This document shows positions 41,063 to 56,276 of a stretch of 64,000 nt of DNA, piece by piece. The position numbers and the translations under genes were made by a program. The stretch's first letter is position 1. Each line of letters opens with the position of its first letter. The notes beneath the pieces are model-generated. The model was not told the DNA's origin. It made no database searches and worked only from the letters and a program-made list of their open reading frames with translations. Origin of the DNA: Hemicordylus capensis (Eukaryota > Chordata > Lepidosauria > Squamata > Cordylidae); the NCBI RefSeq assembly GCF_027244095.1, contig NC_069658.1, positions 415,426,687 through 415,490,686 of the forward strand, given 5' to 3'.

Positions 41063-42033
41063 CACTTCTTTGTCTCAGAGCAAGCTCACTTGAGAGAGAG
41101 AAATGCAGAATCATCCCTGCCAAGCTGCCTGGCTAGGCTTCTCCTAAAACTATTCTGTAATATCAGTAAGTTCAAAATGTTGCCACCAAGCACCCCAAAA
41201 CTTGCAGAGAACCAGACCAGTGGATTGGGTGCTATAATCCAAGGCCCCTCTGTAACTGGGTATTGGACAAATTAAAAAAAAACACCCTTCCACGTGTAAG
41301 CTTACATGGGATGAGAAAACTGATAGCTGCTGAACATCTGAGGATGTGTTTTCACCAGAGAAAGTTCCCCTTTGCCTCCCCTTTTCCTGAGTTAAAAACC
41401 AACTCAGAGAGGCTTGTAAAAAGAAAATACTAAAAAACAATTTTTTAAATTAAATTACTGCAGACTGCTTCTGTTTGAGGCTTTCTAGCTTTATTAGATA
41501 CAATTAAGAATACTTAGTAGATTACAAAAGTAGGTTGTCTTAGGCACATTTAAATGTTTAGAGTCTTTTGCAACACCCTAGGTAGGTTGGGTGTGGGCTA
41601 GTGTTTCTTATTTCAATTATGTTGCAGGTAAACAATAATAAAACAGTATCAGGAATATGCAAAAGTATGCATACCAAAGCAATAGAAATTCTAACACAAA
41701 GTCTGACTAAACAAACTTTTCTCTAGACTAAACTTCCCTTTTCTTTGAACTCACTAAACTCCAGAAGAGAATTCAAGCTTCCTGCCTAACTATCTTTCAA
41801 GGATCTGCAGAGTTATTTTGCTACAGCCCAGCCATCCTCCATGGCCACATGTCCTTCTGAGCACCTCCAGCCTAGCTCTGCTCTCTAACAAAGACCTCTC
41901 TTCTTCCAGGCAACAGCTCTCTAGGTCCCACCTACCTGGGGTGCTGATTGGCTGAACCCTGGAGTTCACCAGCCTGTCACTCAAGACAGGGTTCACTGAA
42001 CTCTTTGGGGGGGGGGGAGTCTGATCCCTACAG
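41063..42033. other. Spacer between the direct repeats
   Basis: About 970 bp with no recognised coding motif. A poly-G/T junction (GGGGGGGGGGAG near 42006) lies just before copy 2. Nothing that would mark it as the body of a known element. Confidence 0.4.
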
Positions 42034-42549
42034 TCATGTTTACAGCTGCTCATATTACTAGCTGTTAAAGTTTTCAGACAACACAATTTCCTTCCTTTAT
42101 ACGCGACTCTATAACATACCTTTGTCTCTTTCCCTTAATTAATAATGAACATGCTTCATTGCCCCCTTGAAATGCTGCTTTTTCATGTTTAGGGATATTT
42201 TTGAACTGCAAGAAGCTGTGGGAAGATCTTGACATTTAAGGTGGCAATCCTACAAACAATTACTTAGGGTAAATCAGCTCAGTGGGGTTTACTTTCAAGT
42301 AAACATGTGTAGAATTGGCCCACATGAAGGTTTTGTAAAAATAATGGAATCATGGGAAAGTGTTTGGCTGGAGGCTAAAATTAATATTCTTCCCTTCCCA
42401 GCATAATTTAATTTTTGATATTTTATTTTTACTAATTAAAAATTATTTTAAAACAGCTAAAGACTTGAATGACTCTTGACTCAATACATTTGTTTCACAA
42501 AGAAAAACCAGTGTGACTCATCTTTCTCTCAATCTCTCCATCACCAGTT
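42034..42549 (+). repeat. Direct repeat, copy 2 (about 0.5 kb)
   Basis: Starts TCATGTTTACAGCTGCTCAT and ends TCTCTCCATCACCAGTTC. It includes the same palindrome (about 42241-42323). The start-to-start distance to copy 1 is about 1.49 kb. Confidence 0.88.
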
Positions 42550-43494
42550 CTAACCTGATGTTTCCTCACATCATTAGTGCTTAATATCCCAATTTCCTAA
42601 TTTATTTTTGTGTTTATAAGTAACTACATTGCTGTTTTTAAAAATCAACTGGTTGCCAAATACAGTTCTATTTTTGTGTAATATTTGTGTTTACATATGC
42701 AAAAATGGAAGTTACATATGGCTACCTCCAATCAGTGGTGTTGGTTCACCAGCATAGACAATAACTATAATAAAATTCCAATATAGAAAGGTTGGCATAA
42801 GCTTAGGATTTTTTTTAGCACAGTTCCATTTTATCTAAAGATTTGGTCATTCAAGAATGGCCTTCAGGGCATTTTGTGCCTTTAATAAGTGTGTAGAAGG
42901 AAGAAATTTACCAGATGCAACTTTCTCTGCAACTCTAGCAATATGGCAGGAATTGCTAAAATTCTCCCTTCTGCACCACTATTAAAGACCCAAGAGCTTT
43001 GACTGTTACCATAGTTACCAATAAAGCAGGAGTCAAGGAGGAATCAAGTCAGACAGGGACCAAGTTAAGAACCAAGAAAAACTACCTTGCCCTCCCTGAA
43101 AAGGAAGCTTTTTAAGATCTTCCTGTTCAGTGAAGTCAATAGCCTGGGTGACTGGAATGGAGTCACTCCATGAATTGGAAATGTTTGACTACTCAGGTAC
43201 TGGTGTGACTTCACTTCCCTCCAACCTGTATTCTTAGTGGCACAGAGCAACTATGCCCACAGCCATAGACTCCTGATTCTAGCCCTAGTAGCTCCTGCTA
43301 TTAAAGCTTGTATTTCTAGCTTTGATTTAAATTATATGGTTGATAAATGTGGCTGAAACTGTTCGTCACTTGCACAGTCTATGAGTAGCCAGAGTTTGAA
43401 CTCACCTCTAAGGGCAAACGAGACTTGATGTTAAATGTAAGTCTCATATTATATCCACCGGAGCTTACTGGCTTTTTAATAATACTTTTTAATG
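42550..43494. other. No recognised feature
   Basis: AT-rich intergenic sequence; no repeat or gene recognised. Confidence 0.4.
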
Positions 43495-43795
43495 AAGATG
43501 AAAAAACTCATATTACTACTACTACTACTACTATTACTACTACTATGGATATTTATATACCGCTCTTCAACAAAATTATCGAAGTGGTTTACATAGAAAA
43601 ATAAATAATACATAAATAAGAAGGCTCCCTGTCCCCAAAGGGCTCACAATATAAAAAGAAACATAAGGCAGACACCAGCAACAGCCACGGGAGGGATCCT
43701 GTGCTGAGGCTGGATAGCGCCAGTTGCTCTCCCTCGGCTAAATCTTAGAGAATCACCACTTTAAAAGGTGCCTCTTTGCTCAATTAGAATATATT
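43495..43795 (-). repeat. LINE-like 3' repeat (reversed) with ACT-triplet run
   Basis: TACTACTACTACTACTACTA, GATATTTATATACCGCTCTT, GAAGTGGTTTACATAGAAAA, CCCAAAGGGCTCACAATATA and GAGAATCACCACTTTAAAAG form the reverse of the copy at 20767-21145. The terminal triplet run is its 3' tail. Confidence 0.7.
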
Positions 43796-44176
43796 ACAAT
43801 ATCCTATTGTAAGCAGATTAAAATTTCCAGAAGAACTCCATTTCTATTTTTTTAGCATTTCACAAAATAACAACAAATGGTGCTATTCCTGGTCTGGGAG
43901 CTCAGCATCTGAAAGAGGTGCCCCTTATGTTGAAGCTGAGATGGGTAGTTGAACCCTGGTCCTAATATGAATAATTACTGAAAATGTGGCTCCCATATGG
44001 TTAATCTCATGTAAAATAGAGCCAGAATGATCTGGTCAAAAGTGCTATGGGTCAAGGTTTGCTTGCAGTGTATTTATCAAATTTGCATTGTACCCTTTTT
44101 CCAGGGAGGTCAGATCATTGTTTTCACATACACACACCAGAACAGCAACCCCATGAGATATATAAGCCTGATAAAT
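43796..44176. other. No recognised feature
   Basis: Unassigned intergenic sequence. Confidence 0.3.
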
Positions 44177-44184
44177 AATTACTT

Positions 44185-44322
44185 CAGGCTTCCCCAAACT
44201 GCGGCCCTCCAGATGTTGCTGAACTACAACCCCCAGCATACCCAGCCACAATAAATTGTGGCTCGGGATGCTGGGAGTTGTAGTTCAGCAACATCTGGAG
44301 GGCTGCAGTTTGGGGAAGCCTG
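44185..44322. repeat. Foldback hAT MITE with perfect 8-bp target duplication
   Basis: CAGGCTTCCCCAAACTGCGG at the left is mirrored by GGCTGCAGTTTGGGGAAGCC and TG at the right, and the inverted arms run nearly to the centre (GAACTACAACCCCCAGCAT / ATGCTGGGAGTTGTAGTTC). The flanks are AATTACTT (44177-44184) and AATTACTT (44323-44330). Inverted frames such as MWLGMLGVVVQQHLEG on both strands are by-products of the palindrome. Confidence 0.95.
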
Positions 44323-44334
44323 AATTACTTGTTC

Positions 44335-44445
44335 TCAGTCACCCAGTGAGCTTCATGGGCAAGCAGGGATTTGAACTGGAATTTCCCGCATCCAAGCCCT
44401 GCCCTGTAGTCATGCCCACACCACCACTTTGGCTCTCTACTCTGC
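44335..44445 (-). repeat. Squam1-like SINE fragment
   Basis: TCAGTCACCCAGTGAGCTTC, GCAGGGATTTGAACTGGAAT (reversed box B) and CACCACCACTTTGGCTCTCT (reversed head). Confidence 0.65.
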
Positions 44446-44809
44446 TTGCTTACGCAAGTCTACTACATTTGTATTCGTTCAATTGTATTCATTGATTATG
44501 CAAATCTACAACATTTCTATACATGCAACAGGAATATAATTAAGAAGTGACCCACAAAGTGCCTCAGACTGCTGGCTGGGGCAACTGGGCCCCAGGTAAG
44601 TGCCAAGTATACTTAGGAGCTGCATATCATGCAGCCTGCATGCTCTATAGCTGCTGCAACACTGCCGTGTACCTGGCCAGGAGGTTTTACAACAGCAGTT
44701 GTGGCATTTGTACCACATGGCATCTGGCCCGCAGATTGAGCTTGGGTGAGCTGGGGAATGGCTTCCTGTGCTGTTGGTGCAAGGCTGGGGGCGTTGTTTT
44801 TAGCACAGT
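44446..44809. other. No recognised gene
   Basis: The first part (44450-44525) may be a reversed LINE tail. A plus-strand frame starting at 44547 runs 421 codons into the next element, but its sequence is set by a tandem repeat and it is not supported as a gene. Confidence 0.4.
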
Positions 44810-45040
44810 GATGCCCTTTTATTCATCACTAGCCAACCCCGCACAGAGCATCTGTGCGGAGCTTTGGGGCCGGCTGTTTCCCCCTCCCTCTTCCTCCTGT
44901 CCCATTCTCTCCTCTCTTCCCCTTCCCTCCTGTCTGCGCTCTTCAGCCCTCCTCCGCTCCCGTACCTCCCAACACACAGAGCCATGGCAGGCGGCCAAGA
45001 AGGGCCCCACCGCCGCCGTTTTTACTCCCTCCTGTTTGCT

Positions 45041-45465
45041 CACCACCGCCTTTCTCTCCACCCGCCCGCTGCCCACCGCCGCCTTTCTCTCCCCTGCCCG
45101 CCGCCTTTCTCTCTCGCACCCACTGCCCACCGCCTTTCTCTCCCTCCACCTGCTGCCCACCGCCGCCTTTCTCTCCCCCGCCCCCGCCTCTCTCCCCCCG
45201 CCGGCAGCTTGCCACCTTCTTTCTCTCCCCCGCCTGCTGCCCGCTGCCACCTTTCTCTCTCCCTGCCACAGCCTTTCTCTCTCCCCACTGCCGCATTTCT
45301 CTCTCCCGCCTGCTGCCTGCCGCCACCTTTCTCTCCCCCCACCCCCCACCACCTTTCTCTCCTCCTCCTGCTGCCCGCCACCGCCTTTCTCTCCCCCGCC
45401 TGCTGCCCGCCGCCGCCTTTCTCTGCCCGCTGCCGCCTTTCTCTCCCCCCTCCTCCACCTGCCAG
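45041..45465. repeat. Pyrimidine-rich minisatellite
   Basis: About a dozen imperfect units built on CCGCCTTTCTCTCCCCCGCC and TGCTGCC, unit length about 30 bp with shorter variants. The plus strand is almost all C/T. This keeps all three plus-strand frames open over long stretches and explains the long Pro/Ser/Leu-rich frames (44547-45812, 44854-45849, 44864-45661) and the Gly/Glu/Arg-rich frames on the other strand. Confidence 0.92.
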
Positions 45466-45664
45466 CCAGTGGCCACTGCAGGCACTTTCTTCCCCCTCTC
45501 CTCCTCAGTCCTCACTTCGGAACTCTCGCAGCCTGTCACGAGAGTTCCACCGCCAAATCCTGGGCACGCATGTCCCTCTCACCCCCTCTGGTGCCAAGCC
45601 AGGGCCAGTCCTTCCCACTGCCTCCCAGCCCAGGCTGCAGCCTGGCCCCTCCTCACAATAGCCC

Positions 45665-45767
45665 CGGCCAAGGCCAGCGAATCAGGCACCTCTGCCGGCC
45701 AAACAGAGCTCAGCCAATCAGGTGCCTCCGCTGGCCAAACAGAGCTCAGCCAATTAGGTGCCTCCCT
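45665..45767. repeat. Tandem repeat with CCAAT boxes
   Basis: Two units of about 37 bp (GGCCAAACAGAGCTCAGCCA and ATCAGGTGCCTCC, then the same with ATTAGGTGCCTCC), preceded by a partial unit (GGCCAGCGAATCAGGCACCT). Each full unit carries CCAAT. Confidence 0.85.
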
Positions 45768-45837
45768 CGCCAGCACGCATTGCCTTGCCACATCTCCACG
45801 CTGGCTGGCTAAGAGAATTAATTATAAAGATGCCCTT

Positions 45838-45942
45838 GTGGCTCAATGACTGCAGTCCGTTATGGCCTGCGGAGGATGTCAGCAAGTCACAGACTAGTTT
45901 TTATTTTTTTCATGCCTCTAAAGGATGCTATTGAGAGATGCA

Positions 45943-45997
<55 letters not shown>

Positions 45998-46019
45998 TGA
46001 CACAGAACAACTGTAGTAT
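45838..46019. repeat. (TA)n microsatellite and flanks
   Basis: About 25 TA units at 45944-45993. The left flank is unassigned. Confidence 0.9.
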
Positions 46020-46510
46020 GAAAGATAGAGAGGCTGTTCTCATGAGCATCCATGCCCAGGTTTAGGCAACCAAGCCTGGGCTTGGCTGCTTGTGAAAACC
46101 GCTGGGATCCCGGCGGTCCGCAGCACCAAACCCAGTGCCGAAGCCCATCTCTTAGCTGAGGTTAAGGACACAAATGTGCCCTTCACCCGGCTGCCAGGAT
46201 TGTGTGTCCTGGGGGAATCTCCCAGTGCAATGCACTTGGCACGTGGTGCACTGTGGGATACTCGGAGGCCAGAATAACGAGTCCTGGCCTCTGTTGCTTC
46301 GTGCTGCTCCCGGCAGCGTGGCTCATGTGGGTGCGTGGCGTGGACACAACAGGGCTAAGAGCAGTGGCCTGGGGGAAGGTAGGCTGAACTCTGTCTTCCC
46401 GCCTGCCTGTGTGGTCATGTGCTTAGCTCCGGAAAGCAGTTCAGTCACTGTCATGTTAGTTATGAAACCTGCGCACGTTAACCTACTCCCTTCTGATATT
46501 AAATAAGAAT
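46020..46510. other. CG-richer unassigned block, probably repeat-derived
   Basis: Phrases such as GCTGTTCTCATGAGCATCCA and CCAAGCCTGGGCTTGGCTGC (a near palindrome) suggest an old DNA-transposon copy, but I could not define its ends. Open frames of 61-110 codons here are unsupported. Confidence 0.35.
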
Positions 46511-46949
46511 TAAAGCAAATTCCAATTTTATTTTTTTCCACTGGCTTTTGCCTTTTCCAGACAGCTAATGTCTGGTGTGCTTTTCTTGTTACTGGAGTGC
46601 AGCATTACCAAACAATATTTTAATGTAAAGCACTTATGTTTAAAACCAGTTTGCCTTTATGCAGTGTTTTTAAAAATAGATAAATTTAATGTAAATATAC
46701 TTTGGGGGGCATATTTATTGCAAATGTGAGCTTCTCTTTTTAAGAGCATGCTCAATCTTCTCAGCTTTCTCATATCACCCAGCTCCTTACTTCCTTTTCA
46801 TTATTTATTTAATGAAATATTTTATTCCCTCTTTTGACTGAAGCTCAAAAAGAGAACAAAAAGGTGGAGTCTTTGAGTGGCTTGGGAAACTTACTTTCCA
46901 TTAACATCAGACAGGGGATTTCTCTATTTGCATCTGTGACTACATAGGA
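46511..46949. other. No recognised feature
   Basis: AT-rich sequence; nothing supported. Confidence 0.4.
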
Positions 46950-47210
46950 CAGGGGTTTTTTAACCTGGGATCCACAGCATAGGGGTCCAGATGGTCTACA
47001 GAAAAATCTTTGCTGCACTGAATTTGATTTGTTTCCTGAGGAGCCAAAATATAGTTATTGAAAATAACAGTCCTGAGTACTTTTCTCTCTCTCTCTCTGA
47101 CTCTTACGGGAGCCTTATAAAATATATTATATATAAATAGGGATGAGATCTGTGGGTAAAAGCTGGATATCTGGAGGATCCATAGATGCAAAAAAGGTTT
47201 CGAAGCCCTG
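46950..47210. repeat. hAT (Charlie-like) MITE
   Basis: CAGGGGTTTTTTAACCTGGG at the left and AAAAAGGTTTCGAAGCCCTG at the right are inverted Charlie-type termini, with GGATCCACAG / TGGAGGATCCATAG inside. No clear target duplication remains. A CT run lies at 47082-47099. Confidence 0.65.
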
Positions 47211-48405
47211 CTGTACACTGCACTTGCTTTATGAGCTTAGCTCTGTCGAGACAAGGTTCACAGTGTTGCAAAAAGACGACCGAGCTGTGCCTGACTTCGG
47301 CATTGAATATTCTATGGCACCATTATCCTTTAAACAGAAATCACAAGCAGTGTGCCATAGTTCTAACAAAATGTTAGGAAATAAGTATAGAACACCGAAA
47401 TAAAAATGCAGAATTTTGAACCAGTTTTCTGAACCCAGAGAACATCTCCCAATCAGCCATGTTCATGTTCTCCTGTCCAAGCACTCCCCAAGTAATGTTT
47501 GCAGCTAGAGCTTTGTGTTGCAACACCAACATGTCATCACAGCAATTTGAGTCTGAAATATAAAATTAATAGATAGATGCTATGTTTTTAGGGACAAAGT
47601 TGATCAAATATTTTATTCGGAACAGGAAGTGGACACGAGTGTGTTCTATATACTGGGTGACAACTTCAGTTGCTTGGATTCATTAAGCTGAAAACAGTGC
47701 AAGACGTCTATGGATTGAAGAGAATATATAGGGAATGGCCTAAAGCACACTGACTTCTTATTCTCCCACCATCTCAGAAAAGCTCCATCAAGACTTACAT
47801 ATTCTGAGACATGGTAGGTCAAATGTCTTCTGTATGAGGTGTCGTTTAGAGAGAGGATAAATCACATTGTCTTTATTTCCTTTCCCCCCCCCCCCCCGGC
47901 TAGCATGACAATAACTCAGAGACTAGTTCAGTGTTTAGTACTCACATACTATTTCCAAAGTGTGTTCAGCACAGCCTGCTTCTAGAGTTCATTTTTCCTC
48001 AATCAAAAAAATGCATGTTGACATCCTCTGTGTGTGTGTATATATGTATAGGTGTGTGTGTGTGTATATATATACACACACACAGTTCAGCTCAGTCTAT
48101 TGCCCAGATGCCTTCCCCACTCAAACTGTTCTGATACTACAAGTTAGCTTGGCTAGGAGAAAGGGGGGGCGGGTATGCACCACCACACTCATTTATCATT
48201 AAAACTGGCCCTAGGCCATCTCCTTTCTATTAAACTGGAATAAATCCAGGGTTAACATGTGCAGATCAGCCATCACATCTAGTCTGATACCAAAGGCAAA
48301 ACTGCAGTGGTTCAATTTTAATACTAGTCCCCCTATTAAAACACTGGAATATGCAGAATAATCTTTAATAAGTGTTTAGAATAAAGACACCAGACACTAA
48401 TCCTC
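47211..48405. other. Intergenic, TUBA1A 3' side; microsatellites only
   Basis: Poly-C at 47885-47898 and a TG/TA/CA tract at about 48028-48083. No gene or dispersed repeat recognised. Confidence 0.5.
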
Positions 48406-48422
48406 TAGGACAGGGAATGCCT

Positions 48423-48428
48423 TTTATT
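48423..48428 (-). terminator. TUBA1A: TUBA1A poly(A) signal
   Basis: TTTATT on the plus strand is AATAAA on the minus strand, about 190 bases beyond the stop codon, a length close to the known short 3' UTR of TUBA1A. Confidence 0.72.
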
Positions 48429-48618
48429 CACAAACCCATAACATTATTGGATGACTTGGGTCTGTAATAAGAATGTTCATGTTTTAAAGCACAGATCAGT
48501 TATTGTAGGGCAGACAAAGGTATCTGAATTTACTGCTACATAAATTAACCGATCAAACCAAAACTTGGATGTTGTTTTTAAATTCCCTGTAAGAGCAGCA
48601 CCGTTGTGAAGTTTTGCT

Positions 48619-52957
<4,339 letters not shown>

Positions 52958-53077
52958 CTCTGCCGCTTTGTTGCTGAGCTTCGAAAAATCGAGCCGGAGA
53001 GGAGGGTGCTTTCTTACAGCGCGACTCTTAGGAGGTCGATGTAAGAGAACCTGTAGCACATAGTACAACGGGGCTCC

Positions 53078-53084
53078 CTATATA
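53078..53084 (-). promoter_or_regulatory. TUBA1A: TUBA1A TATA box
   Basis: CTATATA on the plus strand is TATATAG on the minus strand, about 120 bases upstream of the ATG. GGTTGGTCGAAATA and CCCCAATC just upstream (53120-53142) offer imperfect CCAAT-like elements, and GATTGG (53176-53181) is a CCAAT box in minus orientation. Confidence 0.75.
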
Positions 53085-54760
53085 CAATCCCGTCACCATG
53101 GGGACGAGCGAGGGCTTTTTGCGGTTGGTCGAAATACCCCAATCTGCCTGGAGAAGCCACGGGTGCAGAAAAGTGATTGGCTCAGGGCGCATAGGATGAG
53201 GTAATCTTCCCCACCCCCCTCCTATCTTCAGCATCCGAAGTGTGTTTGCATCCTCCAGACAAAGAGACCAAACAGAACAGTTACCCATCCATCAAATTGG
53301 GAGCGCGGCGGGGGCGGGGGCGGAGAGGGAGGAAAAGAGAGCCGCGTTTCTGCATGGTGTTTTTTTTTAAAGCAACGTTAAAAATTACCCCCTTTTCCTT
53401 AGGACAATGCCAAGAAATATGTGTCTCCGACAAGGCAACTAAGCGAAATTATAATGCCTTTATATGATTACTCAGGACCCAGACTTGAATTTCAGCAAAA
53501 CCAGGGGCGAGACCACCAGACTCTCATTTTAAAGAAATCACTGCGTATCTTCAGAGAGAGTGAGAGAGTGAGAGAGATTATTGTTATGTGAAACGTGAAG
53601 AACGCAGAAGATTTAAAACTGGACGTTTCCACTTTTATTAACTATAGGGAAAGAAAGGGAAATCGAGACATTGGTGCCACAGAGGTTTTGACTGGCAGAC
53701 AGTTTCCCCGGTCAATGAAATTATAGACTGGTGGTGTTGACCACTGTAGGGCAAGGCTGTCTACGCCCACTTGTGCCTTTGGCTGCCATGGCCAACACCT
53801 GCCATCTCCGACATGCCCTGCACACATTTCTTAGCGAACCTGGGAGAGGGACAGCGGCGCCCAAGCCTGCATAATAACGGGAGGCTGAGACAAGGGACTT
53901 GACGTGACAATCGCCCCAAGGCCTCGACTTGGTGTTGCTGTTTTGGGCGGGGGTGGGTGGAGGATGTGACACTTTTAAAGTGAACGAAAAAAACAGACAG
54001 CTCATGCGGGGGTCATGTTGGCAGGAGCCTTCTTAAGAACTTCCTGGGGGTGGGGGTGGCTTTCTTCCTGGTGCGGGATCTGACACGAAAGGCTTTGAAA
54101 GAAAGGGCTGTTGTTGGGTGGGCGAGGCAAAAGGCCCAGCTGGGAAGCTTTGCATCTGGGGAGCGTCCGCGGCCGGCATCTGATCTGAGCAAGGAGAAAC
54201 GGATCCACAGAGAGGATGTGGGGAGGCAGGCGAGACGCGAAACGACACACAAATGCAGAAATAGTGCATTTTTGGAGTCAGGCCAGCCATCCCCACCTGC
54301 GTGAGTTGCTTCCTGTCAGCCGATTTTCGCTTTGTTCTCCTTGTGAGTGTTGGGTGGAAAACTGCGAAGCAAAGCGAAATGCAGCCGCCCGCCCCGCGTA
54401 AAGGGAGGTTTTAGGAAGGGAAGAATCTGATCATGTCTTCAAAAGTCCGTTGTGCACAATAAAATATGGGTGGCGTCTTCTAGGGGGAGGAATGGGACAT
54501 AACACATAAGTCAGTTCCCTCCAGAGGCGACACAGAAGAACTGTGATTTCCGCCCCCGCCCCCTGCATCCAGACAGGCTCAGCACATTTCCCGGCTCTTT
54601 GCCCGCTTTTCTCCCCCCTAGCTAGTCTGGCAAGATAGACAGGGCGCGCGCGCGGGGGCGGGGGGGCGGCAGGGAGGGAAGGAAGGACAGCTACTTGCAG
54701 GTGGAGTCGTGCGCCGGGCTGGTGCTTCTTCTTCTTCTCCTAGACCAGAGAGACCAAAAT
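53085..54760. promoter_or_regulatory. TUBA1A CpG-rich upstream flank
   Basis: CG-rich zone with GGCGGGGGCGGGGGCGGAGA-like GC boxes (about 53310-53325), GTCCGCGGCCGGC (54165) and a GCGCGCGCGCGGGGGCGGGG run (about 54644-54665) with G-tracts able to form G-quadruplexes. A GAGA-rich run lies at 53556-53577. Several 60-95 codon frames overlap here and none is recognisable, so I treat them as CpG-island artefacts. Confidence 0.55.
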
Positions 54761-55295
54761 GCTTGCTTCCTCTCTTTCCAGCCCAAGATTCCGCATCTTC
54801 TACGCACTTTCATATTATGTACATAGTGCTTTCCCCTTCAGAGCTTGTGAGATTCCTCCTTCACTAAACTATGTAGTGGGTTACCAGGGTCTCCCGTCCC
54901 TTCTCGAGGTAAAATGGTCTTTTAATTCCAAAAACCACAACTGAAATTTTGGACTGCCAGCCCAGATTCCTTGACGTTACCTTTCCCTCCCCTGCCCCCT
55001 CTCCAAAGTACAGCCTCTGGCTATAGATATTTTTATGCAATTCCAGTTGCTCTTTTCTAGACATATTCTTATGAAATTACGCCTTGATTCCTGTATTGAT
55101 TAAGTAAGCATGGGAAATGTGTATTATTATTATTATTATTATTATTATTTTACACAGTCAGACAGGTGTTATTGACTGGTTTGTTTTATCCAGACATCCA
55201 GTCCTTCCCAAGGACCTGGGATGCCAGAATTTTATTGTCAATGTTGTTGCTGTGGTTATAGGTATCGTCGCAGAATATAGGCTGTTCCCAGTTTT
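54761..55295. other. Unassigned, with (ATT)n
   Basis: ATT-triplet run at about 55122-55150. No gene recognised. Confidence 0.5.
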
Positions 55296-55536
55296 CCCAT
55301 TATTATTATTATTATTATTATTATTACATTTATATCCCGCTCTTCCTCCAAGGAGCCCAGAGCGGTGTACTACATACTTAGGTTTCTCCTCACAACAACC
55401 CTGTGAAGTAGGTTAGGCTGAGAGAGAAGTGACTGGCCCAGAGTCACCCAGCTAGTTTCATGGCTGAATGGGGATTTGAACTCAGGTCTCCCCGGTCCTA
55501 GTCCAGCACTCTAACCACTACACCACACTGGCTCCC
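55296..55536 (-). repeat. Squam1-like SINE, full length
   Basis: ATT-repeat tail (55296-55325), CATTTATATCCCGCTCTTCC, CACAACAACCCTGTGAAGTA, GAGTCACCCAGCTAGTTTCA, GGGATTTGAACTCAGGTCTC (reversed box B) and CACTACACCACACTGGCTCC (reversed head with box A). Best preserved copy of the family here. Confidence 0.93.
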
Positions 55537-56035
55537 ATTACCGTGCATTTAGATCTGTCTAAAAATGAAATCTAAGGGCCTGGCTACAAAATGCATGATA
55601 ATGAGGGTGTAAGGTTTTTTTACTGGCTCAGTAGCTGATTTATTTTGCATAGGTTGCTAGCTTTTCTTTGGGCATGGCACCTATACTTTTAATAGCTGGT
55701 GATATGCAGAAAATTAACTAGGAAGGGTGTGTACCCCACTTGCAGCTATGGAAATGCTGTGATGTGATGTGGAGAAAGATTAACATACAGCATTTCTGGA
55801 TGCCTTATTAAAAGAACATGAAACCCCAATTCTGCCCCAAATAAAACATTGGAACCTTCATTTCTTTATTTCAATTTCACAAATAGAAAAAGAGCATGAT
55901 ATAGTGTGTCTGGGCTAAAATCTTAGAGATCCTATTCCAAAACCTCAGACTTGCAACTTCAGGTTTTGTAATTGGTTTAAATACTAGAACTGTTTTTATT
56001 TTGCTTGTAGAATGAGTTTTAATTGTATTCTGGAC
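55537..56035. other. No recognised feature
   Basis: Unassigned intergenic sequence. Confidence 0.4.
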
Positions 56036-56276
56036 TAAGATCGAGCACTGTAAGATATTATCATGAGGGGATGGGACCACTCTGGGAAGAGCACCTGCTT
56101 ACTTGCATGCAGAAGGTTCCAAGTTCCCTCCCTGGCATCTCCAAGATAGGGCTGAGGGATATTCCTGCCTGTAACCTTGGAGAAGCCGCTGCCAGACTGT
56201 GTAGACAATACTGAGCTAGATGGACCAAGGGTCTGACTCAGTGTATGGCAGCTTCCTATGTTCCTATGTTCCTAAA
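56036..56276 (+). repeat. 5S-derived SINE, 5'-truncated
   Basis: GGGGATGGGACCACTCTGGG, GCAGAAGGTTCCAAGTTCCC, CTTGGAGAAGCCGCTGCCAG, CAATACTGAGCTAGATGGAC and the tail TTCCTATGTTCCTATGTTCC. The 5S-like head is missing. Confidence 0.85.

Larger units (their letters stand above)
44819..45828. mobile_element. 1-kb inverted-repeat DNA element of unknown family, 9-bp target duplication
   Basis: Flanked by GATGCCCTT at 44810-44818 and 45829-45837. The left end TTATTCATCACTAGCCAACC and the reverse of the right end, TTATAATTAATTCTCTTAGC followed by CAGCC, form imperfect inverted termini. Inside are a perfect 9-bp-arm hairpin CCGCACAGA-GCA-TCTGTGCGG (44839-44859), a pyrimidine-rich minisatellite (45041-45465) and a CCAAT-bearing tandem repeat (45665-45767). 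A 9-bp duplication suggests a Mutator-like (MULE) type, but no transposase is present and the family is not known to me. Confidence 0.65.

Noticed and set aside
40549-42549. The direct-repeat pair as the two LTRs of a retroelement
   Set aside because: The repeats do not start TG and end CA, no primer-binding or polypurine tract was seen, and the spacer has no gag or pol motif. Local duplication is simpler.
44547-45849. Long plus-strand open frames (up to 421 codons) rich in Pro, Ser and Leu, and opposite Gly/Glu/Arg-rich frames
   Set aside because: All three plus frames stay open because the sequence is a C/T-rich tandem repeat with no stop codons. There is no conserved domain, splice pattern or promoter, and the frames cross an element boundary.
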